Part shown: positions 12,318 through 22,897 of the stretch, one piece after another
Layout: every line of letters starts with the position of its first letter
How positions within the stretch are numbered: position 1 is the stretch's first letter
Assembly (NCBI RefSeq): GCF_029624655.1
Contig: NZ_JARRSA010000012.1
Location: 1 to 64,000 of the forward strand
Reading direction: 5' to 3'
From: Roseicyclus salinarum
Lineage (GTDB): Bacteria; Pseudomonadota; Alphaproteobacteria; Rhodobacterales; Rhodobacteraceae
Length of the DNA: 64,000 nt
Translations under genes and position numbers: made by a program
The notes under the pieces: model-generated
What the model was told of the DNA's origin: nothing
The model's database searches: none
The model's input: only the letters and a program-made list of their open reading frames with translations

Positions 12318-14519
12318 ATGACTGACAAACCCGACATCATCTACACCAAGGTCGACGAAGCGCCGGAACTGGCGTCCGCCTCGCTTCTGCCGATCGTCCA
12401 GAGCTTCGCCTCCGCCGCGGGCGTTTCCGTGGGCACGATGGACATCTCGCTGGCCGGGCGGATCATCGCGGCCTTCCCCGAGCACCTGACCGAAGAGCAG
12501 CGCATCCCCGACGACCTTGCGGCGCTTGGCCAGATCGTGAAGACGCCCGACGCCAACGTCATCAAGCTTCCCAACATTTCGGCCTCCGTGCCGCAACTCG
12601 TCGCCGCGGTGCGCGAGCTGCAGGCGCAGGGCTATGCGCTGCCCGACTATCCCGAGACGCCCGCGACCGACGCCGAGAAGGACGCCCGCGCGCGCTACGA
12701 CGCGATAAAGGGCTCGGCGGTGAACCCGGTCCTCCGCGAGGGCAACTCGGACCGCCGCGCGGCCGGCGCCGTCAAGAAGTTCGCGCAGGCCAACCCGCAC
12801 CGCATGGGCGACTGGTCGGCCGACAGCAAGACGCGCGTCGCCTCCATGCCGGGCGGAGATTTCCGCGCGAACGAGGTTTCGGCCACGCTTCCGGCCGCGG
12901 CGACGGCGAAGATCGTGCTCGAGACCGAGGGCGGCGAGGAGATCGTGCTGAAGGATGCCGTCAGCTATCCCGAGGGCACCGTCGTCGACGCCACCTTCAT
13001 GAGCGCCAGCGCGCTTGACGCCTTTCTCGCCGACGAGATCGAGAAGACGAAGCAGGACGGCGTCCTCTTCTCGCTCCACCTCAAGGCGACGATGATGAAG
13101 GTCTCCGACCCGATCATCTTCGGTCATGCCGTGCGCGCCTGGCTGAAGCCCGTCTTCGACGAGTACGGCGACGAGATGAAGGCGCTTGGGGTGAACCCCA
13201 ATTCAGGCCTCGGCGACCTGCTGGAGCGGGTGAAGGACAACGCCGGGATCATGGCGGCCATCGAACGGGTCCGCGCCGAGCGGCCGCCGATGTACATGGT
13301 CGACAGCGACCGCGGCATCACCAACCTGCATGTCCCCTCGGATGTCATCGTGGACGCCTCGATGCCCGCGCTGATCCGTGGCGGCGGCAAGGGCTGGGGC
13401 CCGGACGGCAAGGAGCACGACGCGGTTTGCGTGATCCCCGACACGTCCTATGCGCCCGTCTATGACGAGACGATCGCCTTTTTCAAGGAACACGGAAAGC
13501 TCGATCCGGCGACGGCGGGCACGGTGCAGAACATCGGCCTGATGGCGCAGAAGGCCGAGGAATACGGCTCGCACCCCACGACCTTCGAGATCCCTCAGGC
13601 GGGCACGGTGAAGATGGTGCTTCAGGACGGCACCGTCCTGCACAGCCACGATGTCGCGGCCGGCGACATCTGGCGCTCGGCCAGCGCGCGCAAGGCGCCG
13701 ATCGAGGATTGGGTTAACCTCGCGATCGAGCGGCAGAACGCGACCGGCTACCGCGCGATCTTCTGGCTCGACGAGACACGCGCCCATGACGCCCAGCTGA
13801 TCGCCCAGGTCAGGCCGATCCTCGAGGCCCGCGGCGTCGCCGACCGCTTCGAGATCATGGCCCCGCGCGAGGCGACGCGCGCCTCGCTCGAGACGATCAC
13901 GAAGGGCGAGAACACCATCGCCATCACCGGCAACGTGCTGCGCGACTACCTCACCGACCTGTTCCCGATCCTCGAGCTCGCGACCTCGGCCAAGATGCTG
14001 TCGATCGTGAAGCTGATGAACGGGGGCGGCCTGTTCGAGACCGGGGCGGGCGGCTCGGCGCCCAAGCACGTCCAGCAGTTCCATTCCGAGAACCACCTGC
14101 GCTGGGACAGCCTCGGGGAATTCTGCGCGCTCGGCGAAAGCCTGAAGTTCCTCGCCGACCAGAAGGACAACGCCAAGGCGCGGATCCTCGGCGAGGGCGT
14201 CGAGGCGGCCACGCAGGGCTATCTCGACAACGACAACTCCCCCCAGCGCAAGCCGGGACAGCCCGATACGCGGGACAGCCACTACTGGTTCGCGCGCTAC
14301 TGGGCCGAGTATCTCGCGGCGCAGACCGAGGATCGCGACCTCGCCGATCACTTCGCGCCCATCGCGCGGGATCTTGCCGGGAAGGAGGCGCAGATCACGC
14401 AGGAGATGCGCGCGGACCGTGGCAAGCCTGCCGACCAGGGCGGCTACTACCACCCCGATCCGGCGAAGACGGCGGCCCTACTGCGGCCCTCGGCGACGCT
14501 GAACGCCATCATCGGTTGA
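12318..14519 (+). CDS. icd: Isocitrate dehydrogenase (NADP), monomeric type
   Basis: Oxidatively decarboxylates isocitrate to 2-oxoglutarate in the TCA cycle. At 733 residues it is the long monomeric class, not the 400-residue dimeric class. Family segments seen are [10 protein letters not shown]-like [45 protein letters not shown] and [16 protein letters not shown]. The chosen ATG begins [23 protein letters not shown] hexamer at 12279-12284 could be the -10 element of its own promoter. A hairpin after the stop separates it from the convergent pca genes. 2-Oxoglutarate also feeds the nitrogen sensing carried out by the Ntr proteins further on. Identification is firm. Confidence 0.97.
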   Translation: MTDKPDIIYTKVDEAPELASASLLPIVQSFASAAGVSVGTMDISLAGRIIAAFPEHLTEEQRIPDDLAALGQIVKTPDANVIKLPNISASVPQLVAAVRELQAQGYALPDYPETPATDAEKDARARYDAIKGSAVNPVLREGNSDRRAAGAVKKFAQANPHRMGDWSADSKTRVASMPGGDFRANEVSATLPAAATAKIVLETEGGEEIVLKDAVSYPEGTVVDATFMSASALDAFLADEIEKTKQDGVLFSLHLKATMMKVSDPIIFGHAVRAWLKPVFDEYGDEMKALGVNPNSGLGDLLERVKDNAGIMAAIERVRAERPPMYMVDSDRGITNLHVPSDVIVDASMPALIRGGGKGWGPDGKEHDAVCVIPDTSYAPVYDETIAFFKEHGKLDPATAGTVQNIGLMAQKAEEYGSHPTTFEIPQAGTVKMVLQDGTVLHSHDVAAGDIWRSASARKAPIEDWVNLAIERQNATGYRAIFWLDETRAHDAQLIAQVRPILEARGVADRFEIMAPREATRASLETITKGENTIAITGNVLRDYLTDLFPILELATSAKMLSIVKLMNGGGLFETGAGGSAPKHVQQFHSENHLRWDSLGEFCALGESLKFLADQKDNAKARILGEGVEAATQGYLDNDNSPQRKPGQPDTRDSHYWFARYWAEYLAAQTEDRDLADHFAPIARDLAGKEAQITQEMRADRGKPADQGGYYHPDPAKTAALLRPSATLNAIIG

Positions 14520-14525
14520 CCGTGC

Positions 14526-14555
14526 GGCGCGGCGGGCCCAGGGCTCCGCCGCGCC
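14526..14555. terminator. Hairpin between convergent icd and pcaG
   Basis: A perfect 10-bp GC stem (14526-14535 with 14546-14555) lies in the 40-bp gap between two converging genes. There is no T-run on the + strand, so it is a plausible two-way terminator of modest strength. Confidence 0.5.
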
Positions 14556-14559
14556 ACCC

Positions 14560-15159
14560 CTACAGGTCGAGGAAAACCGTCTCTCCCTCGCCCTGCAGGA
14601 GGATGTCGAAGCGGAACTCGCCCGCGCCTGTTCTCTTCGCGATCAGCGTTTCCACCCTTGGCCTGTGCTCGATCCGGCACAGGAGCGGGTCGGCCGCGTT
14701 GTCCTCGTCCTCGAAGTAGATGCGCGTCTGCAGCCCGACGTTGATCCCGCGGGCCACGATCCAGAGCGAGACATGCGGCGCCTGAATCCGCCCGTCGCGC
14801 AGCGCCACCGGTCCCGGCCGCACGGTGCGCAACGTGAACTCCCCCGTCTGTCCGTCCGCTGCGAAGCGGCAGAAGCCCGTGACGGCCGGGTCCGCGCCGG
14901 GCTCGCCCGGGAACAGGCCGCCCGCGTCGGGCTGCCAGCTTTCGATCAGCGCGTCGCGCAGCGCCCAGCCCGTCCCGTCGAAGACCGCGCCGCGGATCGT
15001 CACGATCTCGCCCCGTGCGCCCTCGCGGATCGGGCTTGCGCCCAAGTCCTCGGGGTAGAGGCCCTCGATCCCGGCGAAGCTCGGGATGCACCCGATATGG
15101 ACGTAAGGCCCCGCCGTCTGGCTGGCCGTTTCCTGTAGAAGATCGAGATTTTGCGCCAT
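14560..15159 (-). CDS. pcaG: Protocatechuate 3,4-dioxygenase, alpha subunit
   Basis: Pairs with PcaH to open the ring of protocatechuate between the hydroxyls, giving 3-carboxy-cis,cis-muconate. It has 199 residues from the ATG at 15159, starting [23 protein letters not shown]. This matches the alpha-subunit N terminus, and earlier in-frame ATGs lie inside pcaH. It keeps the dioxygenase beta-sandwich ([18 protein letters not shown]) but, like other alpha subunits, not the full iron ligand set. The start overlaps the pcaH stop by one base (TGATG), which implies translational coupling. It is the last gene of the pobA-pcaCHG operon. Confidence 0.93.
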   Translation of the reverse strand: MAQNLDLLQETASQTAGPYVHIGCIPSFAGIEGLYPEDLGASPIREGARGEIVTIRGAVFDGTGWALRDALIESWQPDAGGLFPGEPGADPAVTGFCRFAADGQTGEFTLRTVRPGPVALRDGRIQAPHVSLWIVARGINVGLQTRIYFEDEDNAADPLLCRIEHRPRVETLIAKRTGAGEFRFDILLQGEGETVFLDL

Positions 15160-15881
15160 CACATCCCCTCCGGCCGCGTCTCGAACATGGTCTGTCGCCG
15201 CCCGCGCAGCACGATGTCGAAACGGTAGGCGAGGTAATCCATGCCGCGCGAATTCTGCAGGTCGAGCGGCGCCACAAGCCGCTCGATCTGGCCGCGATCC
15301 CTGATCGTGTGGACGATCGGGCAATGCTCGATCAGGGGGTCGCCCTCGAAATACATCTGCGTGACCAGCCGCTGCCCGAAGGCATGGCCGAAAACCGAGA
15401 AGTGGATGTGCATCGGCCGCCAGTCGTTCGCGCGGTTGGGCCAGGGATAGGCGCCGGGGCGGATCGTCATGAACTCGTAGCGGCCGGCCTCGTCCGTCAG
15501 CGTCCGCCCGCAGCCCCCGAAATCGGGATCGAGGGGCGCGAAGTAGGTGTCCTTGACGTGCCGGTAGCGCCCGCCCGCGTTGGCCTGCCAGATCTCCACC
15601 AGCGTCCCCGCCACGCCGCGTCCCGTCTCGTCGAGGACACGGCCGTGGACGCGGATGCGCTCGCCGATGGCGCGACGCGCGCCACGGCTGAAGTTGCGGA
15701 TCAGGTCATTGTCGAGCGGGCCGATCAGGGAATGCCCGAAGCGGGGCCCTGTCTCCTCGGCGGGCGTGCTTTCCATCGACAGAAGCGGCAGGTTCGGCGC
15801 GCGCGTGACCGAGCTCTTGTAGTCGGGATCGCGCGGCGCGGGGTGCAGGGCGTGCCTGCGCGGCATCAGGGGCTCAGTCAT
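15159..15881 (-). CDS. pcaH: Protocatechuate 3,4-dioxygenase, beta subunit
   Basis: Catalytic, Fe(III)-binding subunit of the ring-cleaving enzyme. Its 240 residues are the usual length. The ligand regions are intact: tyrosines in RYRHVKDTYFAPLDP and GAYPWPN, and the two histidines in DWRPMHIHFSVFG. The N-terminal intradiol dioxygenase cap is at about residues 1-70. The gene overlaps pcaC by 8 bp at its start and pcaG by 1 bp at its end, so the three are one operon. Substrate comes from the pobA product just upstream. Identification is firm. Confidence 0.95.
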   Translation of the reverse strand: MTEPLMPRRHALHPAPRDPDYKSSVTRAPNLPLLSMESTPAEETGPRFGHSLIGPLDNDLIRNFSRGARRAIGERIRVHGRVLDETGRGVAGTLVEIWQANAGGRYRHVKDTYFAPLDPDFGGCGRTLTDEAGRYEFMTIRPGAYPWPNRANDWRPMHIHFSVFGHAFGQRLVTQMYFEGDPLIEHCPIVHTIRDRGQIERLVAPLDLQNSRGMDYLAYRFDIVLRGRRQTMFETRPEGM

Positions 15882-16263
15882 CGCCCGCCTCCTCCTTCTC
15901 CATCTCGGCGAACGTCGCCTTGGCGAGCCTGATCGCGTGGTTGGCCCTGGGCACGCCCGCGTAGACGGCGACGTGCAGGAAGGCCTGCATCACGTCCTCA
16001 CGGGTGGCGCCCGTGCGCGCGGTTGCGCGGATGTGCATCGGGATCTCATCGAAGCTGCCCGTCGCCGCCAGAAGCGCCAGCGTCAGCATCGAGCGCTCCC
16101 GCAGGCCGATCGTGTCGTCGGCCCAGAGCGTCCCCCATGCGCCCTCGGTGATCATCGTCTGGAACGGCGCGTCGAAATCCGTCTTCGCCGCTTCGGCCCT
16201 GTCCACATGCGCGTCGCCCAGCACCTCGCGCCGGGTCGCCATGCCTTTTTCGTAACGGTTCAT
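15874..16263 (-). CDS. pcaC: 4-Carboxymuconolactone decarboxylase
   Basis: Removes CO2 from 4-carboxymuconolactone to give the enol-lactone two steps after ring cleavage. The ATG at 16263 (MNRYEKGMATRREVLGDAHVD) with AAAGGA before it gives 129 residues, typical of PcaC. The AhpD-like/CMD fold pattern is clear in RERSMLTLALLAATG and DVMQAFLHVAVYAGVPRANHA. It sits between pobA (10-bp gap) and pcaH (8-bp overlap). The intervening enzyme PcaB (cycloisomerase) is not in the cluster. Confidence 0.93.
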   Translation of the reverse strand: MNRYEKGMATRREVLGDAHVDRAEAAKTDFDAPFQTMITEGAWGTLWADDTIGLRERSMLTLALLAATGSFDEIPMHIRATARTGATREDVMQAFLHVAVYAGVPRANHAIRLAKATFAEMEKEEAGDD

Positions 16264-16273
16264 GCGGATCCTT

Positions 16274-17599
<1,326 letters not shown>

Positions 17600-17670
17600 T
17601 TATGTGACGGGCAACGCCCCCAGGCTCTTGAACGCACACCTTCGCGCGCGCGCCCCGAGGAGATCCGAGC

Positions 17671-18669
17671 ATGACCGGCACCGCCGCCCGCGACGCCGCC
17701 CGCCTGTCCGTCGCGCCGATGATGGACTGGACAGACCGGCATTGCCGGTATCTGCACCGTCAGCTGTCGCGCCGGGCGCTTCTCTATACCGAGATGGTCA
17801 CCGCGCCTGCCGTCATTCACGGCGACCGGGCGCGCCTTCTCGACTTTGACCCGGCCGAGCATCCGGTTGCCCTGCAACTCGGCGGGTCCGATCCGTCCGA
17901 ACTGGCCGAGGCCGTGCGCATCGCGGCCGATTACGGCTATGACGAGATCAACCTCAACGTCGGCTGCCCGTCCGACCGCGTGCAATCGGGCGCATTCGGC
18001 GCTGTCCTGATGGAGCGCGCCGGGCTGGTGGCGGACTGCGTCGCTGCCATGATCGCCGCGAGCCCGGTGGAGGTGACGGTGAAGTGCCGCATCGGCGTGG
18101 ACGACCAGGTTCCCGCCGAGGTGCTTCCCGATTTCCTTACGCGCGTCTCGGAGGCGGGGGTCGGCCGCTTCGCCATCCATGCGCGCAAGGCGTGGCTGCA
18201 GGGCCTCAGCCCCAAGGAAAACCGTGACGTCCCGCCGCTCGACTACCCGCTCGTGCACGCCATGAAGGCGGAGTTCCCGCATCTTCACCTGTCCATCAAC
18301 GGGGGCATCGCCACGCTGGAGGAGGCGCAGGCGCACCTCGCGGCGGGGCTCGACGGGGTGATGGTCGGACGCGCGGCCTATCACGCGCCCGCCGACATTC
18401 TCGGCCGGGCCGATGCCGCGATCTTCGGCGAGGCCGCGCCCGCGCGCGGCGCCGAGGACGCAGTGCGCGCCATGCTGCCCTACATCGAGGCGCACCTGTC
18501 GGGCGGCGGCCGGCTGCACCAGGTGACGCGTCACATGCTGGGGCTGTTCGCGGGCCGTCCCGGCGCGCGCGGCTGGCGGCGGGTCCTGTCGGAGGGGGCG
18601 CATCGCGACGGCGCGGACGCCGAACTCGTCGAGCGCGCGCTGGCGGAGGTGGCGCGCCGCGCGGCCTGA
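17671..18669 (+). CDS. dusA: tRNA-dihydrouridine(20/20a) synthase DusA
   Basis: FMN-dependent reduction of uridine 20/20a in the tRNA D-loop. It has 332 residues. The FMN barrel opens with SVAPMMDWTDRHCRYL, which is DusA-type (MMDWTDRH), in contrast to the APMAGITD of the dusB gene at 49098. The catalytic cysteine is in NLNVGCPSDRVQSGAFGA, and the helical tRNA-binding domain is at the C terminus (GARGWRRVLSE). It is divergent from pobA across a 194-bp region. The ATG at 17671 follows GAGGAGATC. Identification is strong. Confidence 0.95.
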   Translation: MTGTAARDAARLSVAPMMDWTDRHCRYLHRQLSRRALLYTEMVTAPAVIHGDRARLLDFDPAEHPVALQLGGSDPSELAEAVRIAADYGYDEINLNVGCPSDRVQSGAFGAVLMERAGLVADCVAAMIAASPVEVTVKCRIGVDDQVPAEVLPDFLTRVSEAGVGRFAIHARKAWLQGLSPKENRDVPPLDYPLVHAMKAEFPHLHLSINGGIATLEEAQAHLAAGLDGVMVGRAAYHAPADILGRADAAIFGEAAPARGAEDAVRAMLPYIEAHLSGGGRLHQVTRHMLGLFAGRPGARGWRRVLSEGAHRDGADAELVERALAEVARRAA

Positions 18670-18765
18670 GCAATGGCGCACACTCGCCGTGCGAAGCGGG
18701 GGCTTCCCTCCGCCGGGCGGCTGCGCTAGGCGCACCCGTCCGATCAACAGAACATGCGGGGAACC

Positions 18766-19590
18766 ATGCCGGAATTGTCCGATCTCTTGCCGATGCTTGC
18801 GCTGATCCTCGTCATCGGCGCCTTCGCGGGGCTGATTGCGGGCCTTCTGGGCGTAGGGGGCGGCATCTTCCTCGTCCCGACGTTCTATTTCGCCTTCGAG
18901 CGTCTCGGCTACGACACGCCCGACCTGATGCAGATCTGCCTCGCGACCTCGCTTGCCACGATCGCGATCACCTCGATCCGCTCGGTCATGGCGCACGAGA
19001 AGAAGGGCGCGGTCGACTGGAGCATCCTGAGAGGCTGGGGACCCGGCATCGCGATCGGTGCGGTGCTGGGCGTGGTCGCCGCGGCGGGGCTGCGAAACGA
19101 GGTCCTGATGGCGATCTTCGGCGTTCTCGGCGTGACCATCGGGCTCTACCTCGCGTTCGGGCGCGACAGCTGGCGCCTCGGCGAGGCCATGCCGCGCGGG
19201 ATCGCGCGGGCGGTGGCGTCGCCCGTGATGGGCTTTCTCTCGGTCCTGATGGGCATCGGCGGCGGCAGCTTCGGGGTGCCGCTCATGACGCTCTATTCCG
19301 TGCCGATCCACCGCGCGGTGGCGACGGCGGCGGGCTTCGGCGTCATCATCGCGATCCCCAGCGTGATCGGCTTCCTGCTGGTGCCGGGGCAGGGGCCTGA
19401 CCGCCCGCCCTACACGCTGGGGCAGGTCAACGTCGTGGCCTTCGTCGTGGTCGTCGCGATGACGCTGATCACGGCGCCCTGGGGCGCGCGGCTGGCCCAC
19501 GCCACCAACCCCAAGCCGCTCAAGCGCATCTTCGCGGTCTTCATCTCGGTCATGGCGCTCAACATGCTGCGCAAGGCCATGGGCTGGTGA
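18766..19590 (+). CDS. TauE/SafE-family sulfite/anion exporter
   Basis: Inner-membrane protein of the TauE/SafE (TSUP) family, which move sulfite, sulfoacetate or related anions. There are about eight hydrophobic segments in two halves, each with the family's glycine-rich signature (IAGLLGVGGGIFLVPTFYF and LMGIGGGSFGVPLM). I prefer the ATG at 18766 (MPELSDLLPML). An ATG four codons upstream at 18754 is equally open. The substrate is not readable. The following oxygenase-like gene starts inside the stop (GTGA), so the two are coupled, perhaps oxidising or exporting related compounds. Confidence 0.85.
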   Translation: MPELSDLLPMLALILVIGAFAGLIAGLLGVGGGIFLVPTFYFAFERLGYDTPDLMQICLATSLATIAITSIRSVMAHEKKGAVDWSILRGWGPGIAIGAVLGVVAAAGLRNEVLMAIFGVLGVTIGLYLAFGRDSWRLGEAMPRGIARAVASPVMGFLSVLMGIGGGSFGVPLMTLYSVPIHRAVATAAGFGVIIAIPSVIGFLLVPGQGPDRPPYTLGQVNVVAFVVVVAMTLITAPWGARLAHATNPKPLKRIFAVFISVMALNMLRKAMGW

Positions 19591-20366
19591 GCTGGCTCGA
19601 CCGCGGATGGCAGGTGTTTCCCGCCGAGCCCGCGGTTGCCGACTGGCTTGACGCGGCAGGGCCAGCGGCCCTTGCGGCAAGCCGCGATCCGGCCCTTCTG
19701 CAGGCGTGGCTGCGCCAGGGCGGGACATGGTTCGTGGGCGTGGACGCCCTTGCCAACGGACCGGACGGGCGCGTGGACGGCGGCCCGCCGCTTGCGGGTG
19801 CGGCGCTTGCGGCGGCGCGCGCCGTGGCGGGCCATCTTCCGCTGCACAGGGGTCAGGTCTCGGTTACCTGGCCGGGTTACCCCGCGCGCGATCCCGGCGA
19901 AAGCGAGGCCGCCCACCGGTTCCGGCGCGACCGCGACGCGGCCCACCTCGACGGGCTTTTGCCCGTGGGTCCGCGAAAACGCCGCCACCTCAGGGAGATG
20001 CACGCCTTCATCCTCGGCATCGCCGTGACCGGCGCGGGTCCCGAGGCCGCGCCCCTCGTGGTTCGGGAGGGCAGTCACCACCTGATCCGCGCCGCCTTCG
20101 CCGACGCGTTTCGCGATAGCAGCCCCGAGGACTGGCCCGGGATCGACATGACGGAGGTCTACGGCGCGGCGCGGCGCGAGGTGTTCGAGCGTTGTCCGCG
20201 CCGCCTCGTGCCCCTGAGGGCCGGAGAGGGCGTCCTCGTCCATCGCCACGCGATACACGGCGTCGCACCCTGGGCCGAGGGCGCACCTGCCCCGGACGGG
20301 GGCCGCGCCATCGTCTACTTCAGGCCCGAAGTGTCCCGGCCGCTCGACTGGCTGGACCTGCCGTAA
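19587..20366 (+). CDS. Putative 2OG-Fe(II) (phytanoyl-CoA-type) dioxygenase
   Basis: A 259-residue protein starting with GTG that overlaps the TauE stop by 4 bp. An H-x-D pair (DAAHLDGLLP), a distal histidine (VHRHAIHGVAPWAEG) and a following arginine (GGRAIVYFRPE) are spaced like the facial triad and 2-oxoglutarate anchor of phytanoyl-CoA-type oxygenases. That assignment rests on these residues alone. The substrate is unknown. Translational coupling to the exporter suggests a shared substrate class, which is inference. A non-enzymatic relative is possible. Confidence 0.6.
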   Translation: MSWLDRGWQVFPAEPAVADWLDAAGPAALAASRDPALLQAWLRQGGTWFVGVDALANGPDGRVDGGPPLAGAALAAARAVAGHLPLHRGQVSVTWPGYPARDPGESEAAHRFRRDRDAAHLDGLLPVGPRKRRHLREMHAFILGIAVTGAGPEAAPLVVREGSHHLIRAAFADAFRDSSPEDWPGIDMTEVYGAARREVFERCPRRLVPLRAGEGVLVHRHAIHGVAPWAEGAPAPDGGRAIVYFRPEVSRPLDWLDLP

Positions 20367-20391
20367 GGGCCGGGGGCGGGGTCCAGCGCCG

Positions 20392-20631
20392 TCAGCTTCC
20401 CTTGCGGGCGAGCTTCGCCGCGCGGCCGCCCCGGCGCACCGACAGCTTCTCGCGCCGCGCGGGCAGCTCGGTCATCACCTCGCGCCGCGCCTCGCGGCTC
20501 ATCCGGCCCCATGCCGTGATCTCGTCGATCGTGCGGTAGCAGCCGGTGCAGATCCGCGCCTCGGGATGCACCACGCAGATCTTCACGCAGGGGCTTTCGA
20601 TCTCTTCGCGTTTCCAGACGTCGTCGCTCAT
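20392..20631 (-). CDS. DUF1289 family small cysteine protein
   Basis: A 79-residue protein with the DUF1289 pattern: ESPCVKIC, then ICTGCYRTIDEI and W-x3-S-x-E in AWGRMSREARREVM. The four cysteines probably bind a metal or iron-sulfur centre. The C-terminal tail is rich in Arg and Lys (SVRRGGRAAKLARKGS), suggesting nucleic-acid contact. The start overlaps the ruvX stop by 4 bp (ATGA), making it the last gene of a ccmI-ruvX-DUF1289 operon. The function of the family is not established. Confidence 0.85.
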   Translation of the reverse strand: MSDDVWKREEIESPCVKICVVHPEARICTGCYRTIDEITAWGRMSREARREVMTELPARREKLSVRRGGRAAKLARKGS

Positions 20632-21113
20632 CTTTCGGCCCCGATATGCCTCATGCGATCCAGCACTCCTTGAAGGATATAGCCCGCCGCGACCGCGTCG
20701 ATCACCTCTGCGCGACGTTTGCGTGTCGTATCCGCCTCCAGAAGCGCCCTTTCGGCCGCGACCGTGCTCAGACGCTCGTCCCAGAAGGTGATCGGCATCT
20801 CCGCGAAGGGCTCGAGCCGCGAGAGGTTGCGGGCGAAGGCGCGCGTCGACTGGGCGCGGGGTCCCTCGCTTCCGTCCATGTTGCGCGGCAGGCCGAGCAC
20901 GATGCCGCAGAGCTCGCGGTCGGCCACGATCCCGGCCAGCTGCGCGGCGTCGGCGGTGAACTTGGTCCGCTTCAGTGTCGAAAGCGGCGTCGCCACGCTC
21001 AGCAGGCGGTCGGACACCGCGACGCCGATCGTCTTCGTCCCGAAGTCGAGGCCCGCGACCCCGCGGCCGGGCTTGAGGACGGCGGCGAAGTCGGCGATGT
21101 CCTCGAGGATCAC
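20628..21113 (-). CDS. ruvX: Putative pre-16S rRNA nuclease / Holliday junction resolvase-like YqgF
   Basis: RNase H-like protein of the YqgF/RuvX family, linked to maturation of the 16S rRNA 5' end and formerly annotated as a resolvase. It has 161 residues. It shows GLDFGTKTIGVAVSD with the first catalytic Asp, IVLGLPRNMDGSEGPRA, and FWDERLSTVAAERAL with later acidic residues. The ATG at 21113 overlaps the ccmI stop, and its stop overlaps the DUF1289 start. Identification is strong; which activity dominates is family knowledge. Confidence 0.92.
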   Translation of the reverse strand: MILEDIADFAAVLKPGRGVAGLDFGTKTIGVAVSDRLLSVATPLSTLKRTKFTADAAQLAGIVADRELCGIVLGLPRNMDGSEGPRAQSTRAFARNLSRLEPFAEMPITFWDERLSTVAAERALLEADTTRKRRAEVIDAVAAGYILQGVLDRMRHIGAER

Positions 21114-22345
21114 TCGGGCGCCTCGGGCAGGGTGGCGCCCGCCTCCTCGATGAGGGCGAGGGCCTCGGGGCTTTCGGCGAAGACGGCCGTGGCCTCCTCG
21201 TAGACGGCGCGGGCCTGCTCGGTCCGGCCGAGAACGCCGAAGGCGGTGATCAGGCGCGCCCAGTCCTCGGGCGGGCCGCCCTCGGTGGCGAGCCGGTCCG
21301 CAAGGCCGCCCACCATGCCCTCGATCATCGCGGTGCGGTCGTCGGGGGCCATGTCGGCCGCGGCCTCCATGTCCTCGGCGGTGGGGCCGCGCGGGCGGAC
21401 GGGCTGCGGCAGGTCCGACAGCGTGACGCGCTCGCCCGCCAGCGCCGCGACCTCCTCGATCTGCAGGCGGATGGGTTCGAGCCAGGGCGCGTCGGCGGTG
21501 CTTTCGGCCAGAAGGTTGCGCCAGATCGGAAACGCCATGTCTGGCCGCCCCTGCTGCGCATACATGAGGCCCGCGTAGTAACGCGCGGTTCCGTTCCTCG
21601 GCGACAGCTCCAGCCCGCGGCGCAGCGCGGCCTCCGCCTCGGGGCTGACGTAGCCTCCGGCGGCGAGGATCATCATTTCGGCGAGGTCGATGTAGTGGGC
21701 GCCCGTCGCCTCGTCGCCGAGGATCCCGATCAGGCGCTCCTGGGCCGCGCGCGCGCCGCGGAAGTTCCCCAGCGCCGCCTCGTTCGACGCCAGAAGGGCC
21801 ATGCCCTCCGCGTCCTCGGGCCGCTGCTCCATGATCGTGCGCAGGCGCTGCACCAGCTCCTCGCGCTCGGGCTGGTCGGGGATGGCGGGCCGGACCGAAG
21901 TCTGCGCCTCCGCGGCGTCCTGGTCGGGGCGGTTCGCGCGCGCCTCCTCGACCATGGCGATGCGAGCCTGCATCGGCAGGTCGGGATAGCCCGGCGCGCC
22001 GATCTGCATGTAGAGCGCGACCGAGCCCGCGACCATCGCGACAAGCCCGCCCGCCACGATCCAGCGGTCGGCGGCCGAGCGCCGCGCCTGGTCCTTCTCG
22101 GCGTGCGCGAGCGCGCTGTCGGCCTCGAGGATGCGGCGCGACACCTCAGTGCGCGCGCGTGTGGCCTCGGCCTCGGACAGGATGCCCCGCTCGAGGTCGC
22201 GGTCCACCTCCTTCAGCTGGTCGCGGTAGACCTGCAGGTCGTAGGCGGCCGCCGGCACGCCGCCCCCGCGCGGGCGCAGGAACGCCACGAGGATCAACAG
22301 CGACACGAGCAGCGAGACGCCGCCAACCGCGATCCAGAATCCCAT
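21110..22345 (-). CDS. ccmI: Cytochrome c biogenesis protein CcmI
   Basis: Membrane-anchored chaperone that holds apocytochrome c for heme ligation in System I (with CcmF and CcmH). Features are an N-terminal membrane segment (FWIAVGGVSLLVSLLILVAF), a cytoplasmic loop with a leucine-zipper-like stretch (YRDQLKEVDRDLERGILSE), a second membrane segment near residues 95-115, and a periplasmic TPR region (RPEDAEGMALLASNEAALG and following). It has 411 residues. AGAGG precedes the ATG. Two cytochromes c that could be clients lie at 44120-45525. Other ccm genes are not in the window. Confidence 0.92.
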   Translation of the reverse strand: MGFWIAVGGVSLLVSLLILVAFLRPRGGGVPAAAYDLQVYRDQLKEVDRDLERGILSEAEATRARTEVSRRILEADSALAHAEKDQARRSAADRWIVAGGLVAMVAGSVALYMQIGAPGYPDLPMQARIAMVEEARANRPDQDAAEAQTSVRPAIPDQPEREELVQRLRTIMEQRPEDAEGMALLASNEAALGNFRGARAAQERLIGILGDEATGAHYIDLAEMMILAAGGYVSPEAEAALRRGLELSPRNGTARYYAGLMYAQQGRPDMAFPIWRNLLAESTADAPWLEPIRLQIEEVAALAGERVTLSDLPQPVRPRGPTAEDMEAAADMAPDDRTAMIEGMVGGLADRLATEGGPPEDWARLITAFGVLGRTEQARAVYEEATAVFAESPEALALIEEAGATLPEAPE

Positions 22346-22435
22346 CCTTGCCTCTCCGCCCTTTTTTCCTGGTTCACATCTATGCGCTCCGCGGGGCTAC
22401 GAAAACCCGACAAAGGCGCGCGGCGGGCGCGGTGG

Positions 22436-22460
22436 GACGCCGCGGGCCAGCGGCGTCTTT
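22436..22460 (+). terminator. Terminator-like hairpin upstream of a small membrane-protein gene
   Basis: A perfect 8-bp stem (22436-22443 with 22450-22457, GACGCCGC/GCGGCGTC) with a six-base loop is followed by TTT. It lies in the gap between divergent ccmI and the rightward small gene, where no known rightward transcript should end. It may be an attenuator, or the end of a short RNA. Confidence 0.45.
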
Positions 22461-22526
22461 CGGAACAAGCGGCCCGGCGCCCGCGTTCCCCGATTGACGA
22501 AGGAAAGCGGCAGGAGGTCAGTCTTG

Positions 22527-22751
22527 ATGGCAGAACGCACCGACAAGCCCGACAGGACACCCGACGCCGACATGCGCCCCATCGGGCGACGCGACAGGCG
22601 CCGCGAGGGGGCGCTGGGGATGATCCTGCTGATCGCGCTGCCGCTTCTGATCCTCGCGGTCGCGTTCTTCATGTGGTCGCAGGAAATCGGCTTTGGCGGA
22701 CCGGCGGGGGACGCGCCCGACACGCCCGCCCCGCAGGCGCCCGCGGACTAA
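22527..22751 (+). CDS. Small single-span membrane protein, function unknown
   Basis: A 74-residue product from the ATG at 22527, chosen because AGGAGG lies nine bases before it. An in-frame ATG 11 codons upstream has no such site. The N-terminal 30 residues are charged (cytoplasmic by the positive-inside rule, RPIGRRDRRREG). One hydrophobic span (LGMILLIALPLLILAVAFFM) follows, then a Pro/Ala/Asp-rich tail. I do not recognise a family. sodB follows 146 bp later with its own spacer. Confidence 0.75.
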   Translation: MAERTDKPDRTPDADMRPIGRRDRRREGALGMILLIALPLLILAVAFFMWSQEIGFGGPAGDAPDTPAPQAPAD

Positions 22752-22897
22752 CCGCGCGTTCGCGCGTCTCTCCACGGTGTCGCATGTCGCCGCGGGAGCG
22801 TCGGACGTCGCGGGCTTTTTCCGGCCCGGGGTTGACCTTGCCGCCCCCGCCGCTCCATCTGTCAGACAATCGCAAACCGCAACCAAGGGGGGCCCAG

